From NCBI GenBank assembly GCA_001687465.1, contig LVLI01000593.1, forward strand, positions 1-64,000: a DNA stretch of 64,000 nucleotides. Reading direction: 5' to 3'. Source of the stretch: Halocafeteria seosinensis (taxonomy: Eukaryota > Sar > Bigyra > Bicosoecida). Positions 46,857 through 58,200 of this stretch are shown here, in pieces. The position numbers and the translations under genes were made by a program. How positions within the stretch are numbered: position 1 is the stretch's first letter; the number at the start of each line of letters is the position of its first letter. The notes under the pieces are model-generated. The model was given only the letters and a program-made list of their open reading frames with translations, did no database searches and had not been told where the DNA came from.

Positions 46857-49499
46857 CTAAGGATCAAGTCGTGGTGATGCATTTCCCCGTTGCAGTATTA
46901 CTGCGCGTTTTGGATGGGCCGCTGGTATTTCCGGCCGAGAACAGGGAGCCGTTGGAGCTCTCGCCGTTGACTGGGGGTTATGCCGGAGTTCCGGATACGC
47001 TTGTGGTCTACGCGGGATGAACCATACGAAGTGAGACCATCTACGCACTCCATTATAGTGATACAATGCTCCACTGATGTCAGTCAAATCTCCTGAATTC
47101 CCTCTACTCTCTACCGCAGGATAATCTTCCTTCTCAAGGAAGCAGTTTTGGCCTGTACCATCGTACACGGAATACTTTATCAGAATAGCTGAGCGTCCTC
47201 CACCAGCTGGGTGTCCTCCCGATATGCTTCCAATCATACACGAGTTTTTGAGGTGCGACAGCATGTATACATTCTCGATATACACTGTCCCTGCTCGTTT
47301 GCTGGTGTCTGAACCACACAGTCCACCTGAGTGTACCGCGTCTACTGATATTTCACCAGTTGAATAAGAATTTACAATTGTTAATGCGCCGTGCGTTGAC
47401 GCCGTTTCACTTCCAGTAATACCTCCAGAGTATGAAGCCTCAACGTCGCCTATAGTGAAGCACTCTTCTACAGTGACCCGGCCGTAGTTTGCAGCGGCAC
47501 GCTTCCCAAGAATACCGCCACTCATGCTCCCACAAATGTTCCCGAAAGTAAAGGAACTCCTAACGTGCACTTCGGAGCTAGTATTGGAATCTAGAGAGAT
47601 TCCTGCTTCAGCTCCCAAAATACCCCCTGAACCACGTCCTTCCACCAGTGCAGTAGAATACGTGGAGGTAAAGTATGCACTGCCCCCACTTCTGGCTGTA
47701 CCAGCCCCAGAAATGCCTCCACTCCACGATCCTTGAATCTTCCCTGTGGCATGAGAATCGGAAACAGAGATGGCACCATCCCTCCCGCTTCTGGCCCCGA
47801 TGATTCCACCCCCACTCGTCCCAATCTCTCCTGAAGAGCTACAATTTTTCACGCAGAAAAACCGCTGTTCAGCTTGAATGATGAACCCCCCTTCCTCGGA
47901 CGTCCTTCCCAAGACTGTTTTTACATTCTTTATTAACGGAGCTTCTTCAAAATTAGGGACACTGTCGTCGATTCTAAAGAGACCATCAAAATTTCGCAAG
48001 CCTGTTAGATCGATCAAATGGTTTTCCCCGTCGAAATCCACATTATTTTGTAGATTAATATATTCTCCCACCTCTTTCCGCCACTCCTTCCACTCGATGT
48101 CACGTACTTGTCTATAAAGCCTTTTGCCCGAGTAGTATTCAACACAAGCACGGAGTGCTTGTAGCTCCGGAAAGCTATTAGACTCACGTAAAAGCCACAC
48201 AGACTCTGACCAACACTCGGTAGAGTTGTAACAATACAGCTTACCCCTGATGTCACTGTAACTTGCTGAGTTGCCTTCCTCTTGAAAAATCCCACTACAA
48301 TCTTTACTACTGTTGACTCCATCATTCTTATACACAGATCGCTTTACCTCTAGTCTACGCGCTGGAGGGCGATGGTTCCCATAGTACAAACCACCGGTCA
48401 GACTTGCGTTACCGAGGAGATACACATTGCTGATCAAAACGGTTCCAGTATGATAGCCAACACGTGCCCCGCATATTCCTCCTGTTTCCTTGGTATCTTG
48501 AAGAGCATCCCCGGACGTATAGGAATTGGAAATAAGCACTTTGCCGCCTCTCATCGCAGACCTTTCTCCGACAATCCCACCTGCCCTATGACCAGATATA
48601 TTTCCAGAGGAATAGCACTCAGATATGTACATATATGCCCCATAATAACCTGTTCCCCCGCCTCCGATACCTCCACTCCCTTTACCCGCAATTTTCCCCT
48701 TGGAATAGCACCCTTCTATATACACGGACCCTCGGACAGCCCCAGCCAGTCTTCCAGCGATGCCTCCGGCTTGCTTTGCTGCAATCGTACCTGTAGAATA
48801 GCAGTTGGATATGTTCAGGAATCTGCCCCGATTTCCTGCGCGTTGACCTATAATACCTCCAGAAAAAGCTACTCGGATTCCTCCGGAGGTATAGCAGTTT
48901 GTAATTTTTCCAGCATAGCCGACCTTGTATCCCGCAATACCTCCACCAGATTTACCTATTTCTCCGGTAGAGCTACAGTAGTCGACCACAAAGAACTGTT
49001 GGTGAGAATGTAGAATGAAACCGGCTCCCCAGGCCGTGTGTCCGCCTTGAGTATGTACGTTCCTAATCAGGGGTGCTACCCCGAACGACTTTACTAACTC
49101 ACTCTTCGTAGTGAAGAGTCCGTGGAAGTTGCTGATCCCCTCCAAGAACATAACGTGACTGTTACCGTCAAACGTTTCATTCGCATCTAATGAGATAAAA
49201 GTGTTATGGGTATACCCTTGCTTAACCCAATCAATATCACACGTTTGCTTAAATGTGTTGTGTTCCGAGTGATAGTGGATGCAACTTTCATTTCCAGCCT
49301 GAATGCTCTGTTTAAGATCGATAGCCGTATCACCGACCGCACAGCTCACAATCCAGAAACAAATCAAAATTTTCGAAAAAGACAATGTCAACAGGGAAGA
49401 TCCGCATGGTCTAATGGCGTTTGTTCGGTGAAGGATGGAGCGACATGAAGATGCGAACAGTGCATCACAAGAATAACGCTCTAGGATGAAATTCGTCAT
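46857..49499 (-). CDS. Secreted GLUG-repeat protein with two homologous halves
   Basis: Intronless frame of 880 residues. A hydrophobic segment LLTLSFSKILICFWIVSCAVG at about 36-56 is a likely signal peptide or anchor, although 35 residues precede it, so the true start may lie downstream or in an unseen exon. The body is built of GLUG-type repeats (GGIxG-x-G-x-I-x-N-CYSTG) that would form a right-handed beta-helix on the cell surface. The protein is internally duplicated: FDGNSHVMFLEGISNFHGLF near 112 matches FDGENHLIDLTGLRNFDGLF near 490, and later blocks of each half align in order. Each half ends with a YNSTECWSESVW or YNGVRRWSHFVW block. GLUG repeats are common in bacterial surface proteins and patchy in protists. 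The function, perhaps adhesion, is inferred. Confidence 0.85.
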   Translation of the reverse strand: MTNFILERYSCDALFASSCRSILHRTNAIRPCGSSLLTLSFSKILICFWIVSCAVGDTAIDLKQSIQAGNESCIHYHSEHNTFKQTCDIDWVKQGYTHNTFISLDANETFDGNSHVMFLEGISNFHGLFTTKSELVKSFGVAPLIRNVHTQGGHTAWGAGFILHSHQQFFVVDYCSSTGEIGKSGGGIAGYKVGYAGKITNCYTSGGIRVAFSGGIIGQRAGNRGRFLNISNCYSTGTIAAKQAGGIAGRLAGAVRGSVYIEGCYSKGKIAGKGSGGIGGGGTGYYGAYMYISECYSSGNISGHRAGGIVGERSAMRGGKVLISNSYTSGDALQDTKETGGICGARVGYHTGTVLISNVYLLGNASLTGGLYYGNHRPPARRLEVKRSVYKNDGVNSSKDCSGIFQEEGNSASYSDIRGKLYCYNSTECWSESVWLLRESNSFPELQALRACVEYYSGKRLYRQVRDIEWKEWRKEVGEYINLQNNVDFDGENHLIDLTGLRNFDGLFRIDDSVPNFEEAPLIKNVKTVLGRTSEEGGFIIQAEQRFFCVKNCSSSGEIGTSGGGIIGARSGRDGAISVSDSHATGKIQGSWSGGISGAGTARSGGSAYFTSTYSTALVEGRGSGGILGAEAGISLDSNTSSEVHVRSSFTFGNICGSMSGGILGKRAAANYGRVTVEECFTIGDVEASYSGGITGSETASTHGALTIVNSYSTGEISVDAVHSGGLCGSDTSKRAGTVYIENVYMLSHLKNSCMIGSISGGHPAGGGRSAILIKYSVYDGTGQNCFLEKEDYPAVESRGNSGDLTDISGALYHYNGVRRWSHFVWFIPRRPQAYPELRHNPQSTARAPTAPCSRPEIPAAHPKRAVILQRGNASPRLDP

Positions 49500-50297
49500 G
49501 ACCGTACATGTAGCTCGGATACAACTTATGGCACAACAAACTGGCAGCGTTTATAGAATGTGAAAGATTTTTCCAACTGTTCGAAGGCAAATCTTTTCCT
49601 TGACCGTAATTTAGCATCACGTGGCCTGGTTCTTCGTAACTTATCGTAAGGCTTAAGTTCATTTCTTGGAACTTCACACCAATGCTGAACTGACTGAGGA
49701 TTTCTGAGTCAGGAACCCACGTTGGAGCGGTATTTGTTTATTTTCGCTGCCTCTCTGAGGCAGTTTGCTCCATGTGGGTGTAGTCCTAGCGAAGGAGTTA
49801 CACGGAAATGTTACACTTTTGCTCATGTGTTAATGACTGTATAGGTTACACTGACACGAACCGCTTTATGTTGGTTCTTCGTTGGCCACTAGGTCTATAC
49901 GAGGTAACAAATTCATGAGAATGCCGTACAAGATTTGCTGAAGCACTCAAAACAGTCACCCAATCAGTTGGATGGTTTCAGATTCTTGCATCAGACTGCA
50001 TTCCGAGTTTGTTCTGATGGTCTGGGAGTTCTGCGGCCAGATTCCATGCAGACTGCAGTCCATGGAATTCCAGACTAGGCTTCCTGCTTTCCTCCGTCAT
50101 TTGAACGTACCTGGGCCCTTTCTCTGACCACGTAACAGGGACCGATACTTTAAGATAGTATACTTGCGATGATTCCGCAAGCGGTCTTGACGACTACTAC
50201 ACAGGAACTACAGTAGACGTCTACTAAGTCTCTACTTCCACAGCGGATTGTTATTTCCACTGTCCTCACTTTTTATTAGGTACAGTATTTCTCGGCA
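49500..50297. other. Divergent intergenic region, GLUG and lipase genes
   Basis: About 800 bp between two start codons. It contains an inverted repeat TTCCATG (50042-50048) with CATGGAA (50061-50067). No gene is seen. Confidence 0.45.
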
Positions 50298-53200
50298 ATG
50301 CTCTCCGAGTTGATTTCGTTCCCGTTGTGGGTCATTGGGTCCCTTATTGCGGTCTCCCTGCAATATGCGGTTGTGCTGTATAACGCCTTCCGAATCGGTA
50401 TCGATGTCGTACTGTTCGGACTCACGCGGTGGCTTCGATTGGTCCTACGGAACATCACGTGGCCTTTGCCGGGTAAAATAAGCCGCCAATATCGCCTCTT
50501 CCAGGCGCATCGCAACCTGAATCGTGTAAACAACTACAGTGAATGGATGGAAGCAGCGCATGAGATTGACCGGGAGGAGGGTCTTGAGGCCTGGCGCAAC
50601 GATTGCAGCGATGAGGAGAAGACGTGTGACCATGCACTCTTATCGTCCACTTCGGAACGCCTGAAAACACTGCGGGAGAATCACGATTCGCATGGGTTAA
50701 TGTATTTTTTGAGCAGCATTCTTAACCGCCAGTTCGGGGGGATTGAGAATTCAGCCTTGTACAACAAGTCCTACGTTGGCACCAAGAGGACAGTCGAGGA
50801 GTATATAGACCAAGTGTGCCAGAGTATAGAGTACTTGGCGCACAGCAATGCGCTATCGAAATCGAAAAAGCGCACTTTCTTTGAACATGCGCGCTTGGGC
50901 TACGGACGATGCGCTCTGTAAGTTCGTGAACCTGACCTATGTTGAGCCTTTTACTGACTCTCACTCGCATGCGCCACGTGCAGCGCTCTTTCCGGCGGAG
51001 GCGCCTTGGCAATGTACCATATGGGCGTGATAAAAGCTCTCCTGGAGCAGAAACTCATGCCGCGCGTGATCTCGGGAACCAGCGGAGGCAGTATTGGTAA
51101 GTGGGAGCTCCATCTACCCCGAAGTATGGGGACTGGTAATTATGAATTTGGTTTGATCTGTATTTGTGCTTGACAGTGGCTGCCATGCTGGCGATGAAGA
51201 CGGACGAAGAAATGCTCAACGACGTGATAAAGTCAGACATCTCACAAAGGTAAGCACACGTCTGATGAATAATCATTTTCGGTGGAGAGTGTACACTCAA
51301 GGATTGTTGTACACACAGATTAGGAGTCCGTTGGTTCGATTCTATCGATACGCAGTTACTGCGGTTTATTAAGAGTATCGTCAAGCAAGACCGAGCCAGG
51401 ATGATGGAAACGGAAGCCTTTGCACATACTTGCAAAGCTTACTATGGATCTGTAACATTTGGAGAAGCTTTCAAAAGGACAGGTACGCTTTTCAGTACTA
51501 GGACATACTAGATGGCACGATTTACACATACGACCTTCTCTATACTGCTCTTCCTGCGGCAGGTAGAATTGTTAGCATTCCCGTCACAGCGAGATATGGA
51601 ACGGCGCAAAATGCTCATGCAATTATTCTCAACTACTTGACAGCTCCCAATGTATTGCTTTGGAGTGCAGTCGCCGCATCATGTGCCTTGCCAGGTATGG
51701 GTTGCTAGTTATGACGCAAGCAAATTTACGTATCGATATTAACCGTTGATAAGCGTCTGCAGGGTTAATGAAACCAGCGAGCCTAATGGCAAAAAACCCT
51801 TCAACTAAGGAAGAAGAGCCTGTGCACCCAAGTGGCGTACAATTCTTGGATGGCACTACTCAAAGCGACATTCCTTGTGAACAATTGACAATTCTCTTTC
51901 ACACGAATAGGTATGCCTGAGAATGATTCCAAAGTATGGTCCAACTGGAAAGTTATTGACCGCTCAGACTGTTTACTGCAGATTTATAGTTAGTCAAGTA
52001 AATCCTCATGTGACTCCTTTCGTTCGAGACTCGGGACCTCGTTCGGCAAGCTCAAGCGACTCTATGGTCGTCCGGATGCTGACTCAATATCAATATTGGC
52101 TGAATCTAGGTACGGGGTAACCCGTTGTGGAGTAAGTCCCGCGAATCGCTTGATGGTTCTGTTTGCTGGAATGCAGATATCCAGCAGAGAACAATGAAAT
52201 TGGCAAAGTTGCGTCTGCTGCCGCAATTCTTTGGTCAAGAGATGCGGAAGGTGTTTCTCCAGCGATATAACGGGCATGTCACAATAGTACCGCGGATGAG
52301 TATACTGGATCGATTCAAAGCCCTATCCCATCCTGATGAGGATGTAAGCATTCCACCTGTAGTCTTGTAGTCGTTAAGTGCTGCATTCCTTCACGTGTCT
52401 CTATGGGTTCGCAGGATATGGAGCGCTATATTTCAGGAGGTCAAAGAGCTGCCTGGCTTCACATGTCGCGGATTCGCACTCTTGTTGCTATAGAAAATTG
52501 CTTGACCGAATGTGCGCATAAATTTCCTCCAGCGGAAGCAGATTTAGGGTCTCCCTCGAAACCTATGTCGTTTGGAGGTGCGCATTCTGAAGATGGAAGC
52601 ACCACGACCCGATCTTTCCACGGAGTGCCCCCCAAATACCCCAATGCGGATACTTTCGAGCAACGAGGTCGTGAAGAACGTAAGAATTTTAAGTGCTCCT
52701 ATGAGAGAATTGTTAGATTTGCACCTGGATTCATTTTTCGCATCGCAGCTCCCACCCATGCCGAAGAAACTGAAACCATTCCTACAGTTTGGGGAGACAT
52801 TCCCGTATCTCCTACCACTCGAGCTAATGCGTCGGCAACGTTACCAAATGTGAGAGCGTCTGCTGCTCACCGACAGTTATCTGCGCCAGCACTGGACCGG
52901 ACCGATGGGACTAACTTGTACCGGCCCAGCCCCAATAGTAGTATACGTATTGCGTTTAGACGTAGCGGCTCAGCTGCGTCCCTAGCTTATCAGGAACCCA
53001 AGAATGAGGAAAACTACCGCTTGGACGCACTCAATGAAGAAAACAATGAGGAGAGGGACTATGCTTTAGCAGTGGATCCACTGATGGGAGGGGGTGGCAT
53101 GGCTGCGGATGACGTCGATATTGACTACTCATACTTTAGATATCCCGCGAGACAGTCAACATACAATTTCCCCTCTCACAATAGTGTGACTGCCTTGTCG

Positions 53201-53509
53201 GAAGGAGCCGGATCTATTAGAAGGTTATCCTCTCACGGCACAATGACCCCACCGTTTCAGGAGGATATGCCTATAGAGGATACTTCCCCTGCACCGACGT
53301 TCGACAGCGAGGACCAGTCGTCATCTAGGGAAGCCAGAGTTGGACGGAGCATTCCGCCACTAAACTCTCGTGATGTCCGAGGACATTCAGAAGAATTCTA
53401 TCCCGAAGGAGATTCTAAACATGCATTTGACCAAGCATTGCCCCCCTCTCCGACATTCAGTTCGGAAAGCAGTACCGCGGAGGGTAACTCTCACAACTCG
53501 AACAAATGA
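50298..53509 (+). CDS. SDP1-like patatin-domain triacylglycerol lipase
   Basis: Nine exons, 50298..50917, 50984..51096, 51177..51249, 51319..51482, 51563..51694, 51763..51910, 51982..52109, 52177..52343 and 52415..53509, give 879 residues. Two hydrophobic segments lie near 8-42. The DUF3336 region carries LNRQFGGIENSALYNKSYVGTK (about 144-165). The patatin core has the oxyanion loop SGGGALAMYHMG (210-221), the nucleophile Ser240 in GTSGG and Asp397 in LDGT, where most patatins have DGG or DGA. SDP1 and its yeast relatives Tgl3-5 release fatty acids from storage triacylglycerol at lipid droplets; plant SDP1 is about 825 residues. The last 340 residues are Ser/Pro-rich and probably disordered. 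A decayed partial copy lies 7 kb upstream. Confidence 0.92.
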
Positions 53510-53768
53510 ATACAGTAGTGTTGTATTGCAAGGGTGGATTGGGCTATCCGTTTACTCATGGAACAGGCGCATGTTGCTCGTCAGCTGTAGGTGAACCCAC
53601 CACAGGGAATGCTCCCGCATAGCCCGATTTTGATACTTTCCTGTGCTAATCTAGCACAGCTACTTTGTCCCTGCTTTCGCCGGTTGTAGCACATACGGAA
53701 TCGCTCATTGATCTCACACTACGAGGACGTTCATATGCTGCTATATCTTACAGCAACCACTTTAGCGA

Positions 53769-54904
53769 CTACTGACCTTGAGGTGGATACTGTTGCTGTT
53801 GATAGTTTTGTGGAGCTCCATATCCCATGCCCGGTTGAGGTGGCATTCCAGGTGGGCGAGGTGGCATACCAGGAGGCATTCCCGGTGGAGCACCACCTTG
53901 TGGTTGTTGTTGTCCCATGTTATGTTGAGGTGCTGATGCTGCTGCCACACCTGTCGGCTGCATAGCATTCGCTGAAGGCCCACCGACACCAGATACAGGA
54001 CCAGCTAGACCACGGGGCGCCCCACTGGGTGCTGCCGATAGACCTCGTCCCGCTGAGCGAGCGACACCCGGTCCACCAGCTTGCTGTCCAGTAGGTTTGG
54101 ATTCTGAAGGTGGAGGTGCCTGGATCTGTATGGAAACCACGTTTTCACCTCTAAGTAACACTAGCCCCAAGAACCGCTTCTCTTGACGCTCCTCGGCTGC
54201 ACAAAATAAATAAGCAAAAACCATGGGTAAACGTCCAATCTTTCTTTCTCTCTTCGAGAATTACTCATCGTGCTAATCGCACCCAACATACTTGTACCCG
54301 ACGATGTTTTTGTTTTCAGAGTTCTCCACTCTTCACAATCTGCTAGAACTAAGTTCATGTGTGTATCAAAGGCTAACAGCTGTCCTACCAAGACTCGCCT
54401 GCGGAGTTCAGGAGACAATTTGTTACAAAACGGCACCCCGAAACTATCATATAAGAACCTATATAACATACGTATCCTGAACTGTCACCCGTAGGGTGTA
54501 GTTCACGAATTGGAGCATTTTGGAGGGCTTATTCTGCAATCCACAGGCATTCCACACGGATGAACAGATGCGAAATCAAAAGACAAGAGGCTCAAAATTT
54601 CCTTCATGAAGGTGCATGCACGTACCATCGCCTGCAAAAGAGAGAAAAACAGCATTAGATATACCGGGTACATAGAGTCAAGAGGACTTAGAAAAGGCCT
54701 CCAAAGACGCATACAGCGCCGTTTCTTAAGCAAACAAACATATTTCCCAGATACTATAGAGCATAACCCTGGGTGTACACTTTGCCCATTGTGCATAGAA
54801 TAGCCTCAATGGACACAATACTGCTACTTTAGCAGGGGAACACCCTCCCCTATAGATCTCCCTGGAAAATAATTACAAAAGAGGTCACGATCTTCACGTA
54901 CCAT
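53769..54904 (-). CDS. SNRPB: Spliceosomal Sm protein B (SmB/SNRPB)
   Basis: Exons 54904..54902, 54631..54626, 54533..54472, 54398..54292 and 54196..53769 give 201 residues. The first two exons supply M and AM, so the protein begins [15 protein letters not shown], which aligns residue for residue with plant SmB (MSMSKSSKMLQFINY form). Sm1 is at [20 protein letters not shown] with [14 protein letters not shown], and Sm2 is at [18 protein letters not shown]. The tail is Pro/Gly/Met/Gln-rich with PPGMPP repeats, as in SmB. SmB forms part of the heptameric ring on U1, U2, U4 and U5 snRNAs. A shorter alternative would start translation in the 6-nt exon itself. The gene is divergent from RRP12. Confidence 0.92.
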
Positions 54905-55232
54905 TTTGATTGCTTCTGTGGTCGCGTCGACTATCCACCGATCCAACTATCTCTGTTGCAGCCTTTCCACTCGAAAGAGGACTATAGTGGACATGCAACA
55001 ACACCGCCAGGGGACGAGATAGACACCAAGATCGGCACGATAAACAAAGTGAACGAAATGATTGTAGGCATCAGAAAAGATTGTTTGGTTCGTGGCTGAC
55101 ACACAGCCATTAAAAAGGCCGTATACGAGCCTTTCTCCCTCGGATTTGAACCATGAGATGTCTCTCTGGTGGTAGCTGTACCGTCCACCGGGGTAGAGAC
55201 ACCCTATAAAGCGTATTGAGAGAGAAAAGACC
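54905..55232. promoter_or_regulatory. Bidirectional promoter, SmB and RRP12
   Basis: Only 328 bp separate the two start codons, so the two RNA-metabolism genes probably share a promoter. A TATAAAG sequence at 55205-55211 lies about 25 bp before the RRP12 ATG, too close for a TATA box unless the leader is very short. Confidence 0.45.
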
Positions 55233-58200
55233 ATGGAGGAGGTATTCGCGTCACTTCAACAAAAGGCCCAGCAAGGTGCTGTAGGCGCTAAAGGCGCCTT
55301 ATCTGTGTTACAGGCAGCTTCAGAGACCATTGTCCAACAGTCAGAAGCTAGCGGCGACCATGCGGAAGCTCAATCTCGGCCGTCGGCCTATTTTGCGGTC
55401 GTATTGGCGTCATTACGAGCTGCTTCCTCCCAGCAAAACATTGAAAATATTCAGAATGTAAGGTGAATAAGCGTCATTTCGCCTCTTTCTCTCGTGTGAT
55501 AAGTTGATTACGGGTTGGTTTTCTTTGGCCAGGTATTCCAAGCATTGGACTCGCTGTTACCGTCAGTTCCCGGGGAACTAATACGACGCAAGTGGCCCGA
55601 TGAGTTACGGGAATTGTTTCGATCGGCTTTGGACACTACAGAGATCAGACGCCATGAGAAAGCTTTAAAGCACCTTATTTCGTCCATGGGAAATAGCATG
55701 CGTTGCTTGGAACCGTACCCGACGGGAGAATGGGAAAATGTCAAAAATGCAACAGCAATCATGGAACTTTTGGAAGGATGTTTCCACAGTTCCCATAAAG
55801 TGCGGAAGAGTTCCAATGCAGCTGTGACGAAACTAGTAAAGCGGCATAGGACGAATAAGGAAAGTCCTCTTTTTGATAAAATCACTGAGTTTATTTCCGA
55901 TAAAATGGACAATGGAGGAACGCAAAAGGCGATGATGGCACTTGTACTGGGGCAAACAGTTCTCCCGTTTTTCCCGGAGAGCAAACTCAGAATTGCATTG
56001 GAACGCATATTGAATTCATGCTTGAACGAAGGTAATGCATCGCTAACGATTGCTTGCTTGAGAACATTGCAGCTAGTTTTGGAGTCCCCACATTCTTGCT
56101 TGTCGGTAAAATTGCTGCGGAATCTCGTCGAAGCGTTGTTGAAGATCTCCAGGAACCCTGATGATCACTTAGCATGTACTGGCCATGCAAGTGCCCTTGC
56201 GTCTGCGTTCGTGCGACTTGTCAGCGCGGAAAGTGGTACTCAGAGTGGAGAAGACAGTGATTCCGATGTGTTCTCGACTGCTTCTGGAGCTGCGATCCTA
56301 CAGAGATTCGGCAAGTCTTCTCACGATGAGACTGACGGAAAAGGGGACAACCGGATACCTCGACATCTCTTAGGGCATTCATGGTCTGAGCAGACTGTTC
56401 AAGTCTCTGGCGCCTTGCTTCCTCGCGTTCTTGAAAACCTAGTGGGTAACCTGTCGTCACAACGGGTTAGTGTGCACTCAGCTACAGTGAATGCCTTGAC
56501 ATCCGTGCTGCTTACTGGAATCAACGTCCCCATAATTCGTCAGTATTTGCGTATTGCGGATAAACAAATGGATGCACGGAACACATGCCTCGGAAGGTGT
56601 GTGGAAAACTTAAAGAAAATATTCTCTCACCATCTTCAGTCTTCCTGGCCGGTGTCACTTCCGCTTTTTGGAGTTTTGGCTTATCATCTTGGAGCCGTTG
56701 CGTATCCTTCGATGACCGACATTATTGACCGGATAGTGTTGCTTCGGTCGTCTCTGGTTGATGCGGCGGATGAAGCTGAAGAAGCCAATGCTACGAAACG
56801 TAAGAATTCACACGGCCGAAAGAAGAGAGGCCGGGAAGACAATGACGACGATAGTGATGAGGACGATGAAGGTGATGGACGTAATGCGTTGAAAGGAGAT
56901 GAAGCAAAGAGGGGAACTGTAAAGATGATCCAAAATATATGTCTCCGTATTCTCTCGAGGTTTCTCCGGGGTGTGGGTGTCGAGAAGTTCTTGAGGGTTG
57001 TCCCACTGATATCTGATGATGAGATGAAAAATATCCGTGGAGCAGAAGTTTATGCAACCGACCGAGAGCTGATTAAAGGAAAGACAGCCACTCTGAATTC
57101 GTCTCGCGCTGGAGTCGGAAGTACCTCTCTGCGTACATCGTCCGTCGTGGGTTCTGCACCAGGAGTAAGCGATGATAGACTGTTTCTTCTGCGTTTATTG
57201 AAGAGTGAAATTAAGTACACGGCGAATGTCAAGCTCCAATACTTTGTGACGAACATTGTTGAGGCGGCCAGACAGTGCGAAAATGCGGCTGTAAAGGCTG
57301 AACAAGCGAATTTGTTTGGAAACGCTAAGGCGTTTCGTTCCAGAGCTGTGCAACTATGGGAATTGTTTCCTTCGTTTTGTATCTCTGCAGCTGATATAGA
57401 GACTGCCTTCAATGATAAATTGGGCGCACTACTTACTTCTGCCATGGCGGACACCCGACACCCTCAACTGGCCAGAGTAATAGCGGCCGGCCTGGAGATC
57501 CTGGTCCGGTACACCCGGACCAACGCTGGCAAGGGCATGTACCACCATCCTTCATCGAATACTTTTCGCAGCGGGGATTTAGACGATGCAACCTCAGTTG
57601 GAGGGGGTGATACAACTGTCAGCGGGATTTCTGCGGCCAAATCTGGTGCCCAAACGCTCTTACGTGGTGGTGGAGTTTCCGTTTTCGGCGGAAACGACAT
57701 TAGACACCCGGGTGAAGAAAGTGATGAGGAGGATGACATGGCAGCCGTATTCTCAGGGAGAAAGAGCCAACAAAATGTCTTTGAGGACGACGCCGTCACG
57801 GCGGCTTCCCATGGTACAAGCAATAAGGACCAATCCATGAGTCTGAATGTAGCTTCGGATCGTCACCCAGTTGTTACGGCTGTTATGGGTGTCGGAGGTA
57901 AAATCCCGGTAACGTCAAGAAATCAAGCAGAGCGGAACTTGGAGGCAATATCAAAATTCAGTGGCACTTATTTGCCTATTTTATTTAACCAATACCAGAA
58001 AACTATTGAGAGCGATGAATTTACGAGTGACCAAGCCGTAGCAGAGTCTATTAGGCTGAAGAAGCAGTCATCGCAGCGTCTGCTGCAATGCATCTCTGCC
58101 TTCCTCTCTATATCTTCAAACCAGCTGGTAGGGGATATGTTCGGTCGAATGCAAAAGATCTTAAATGAGACTCTCAATGGTGTCTCATCAGCCGCGCAAA

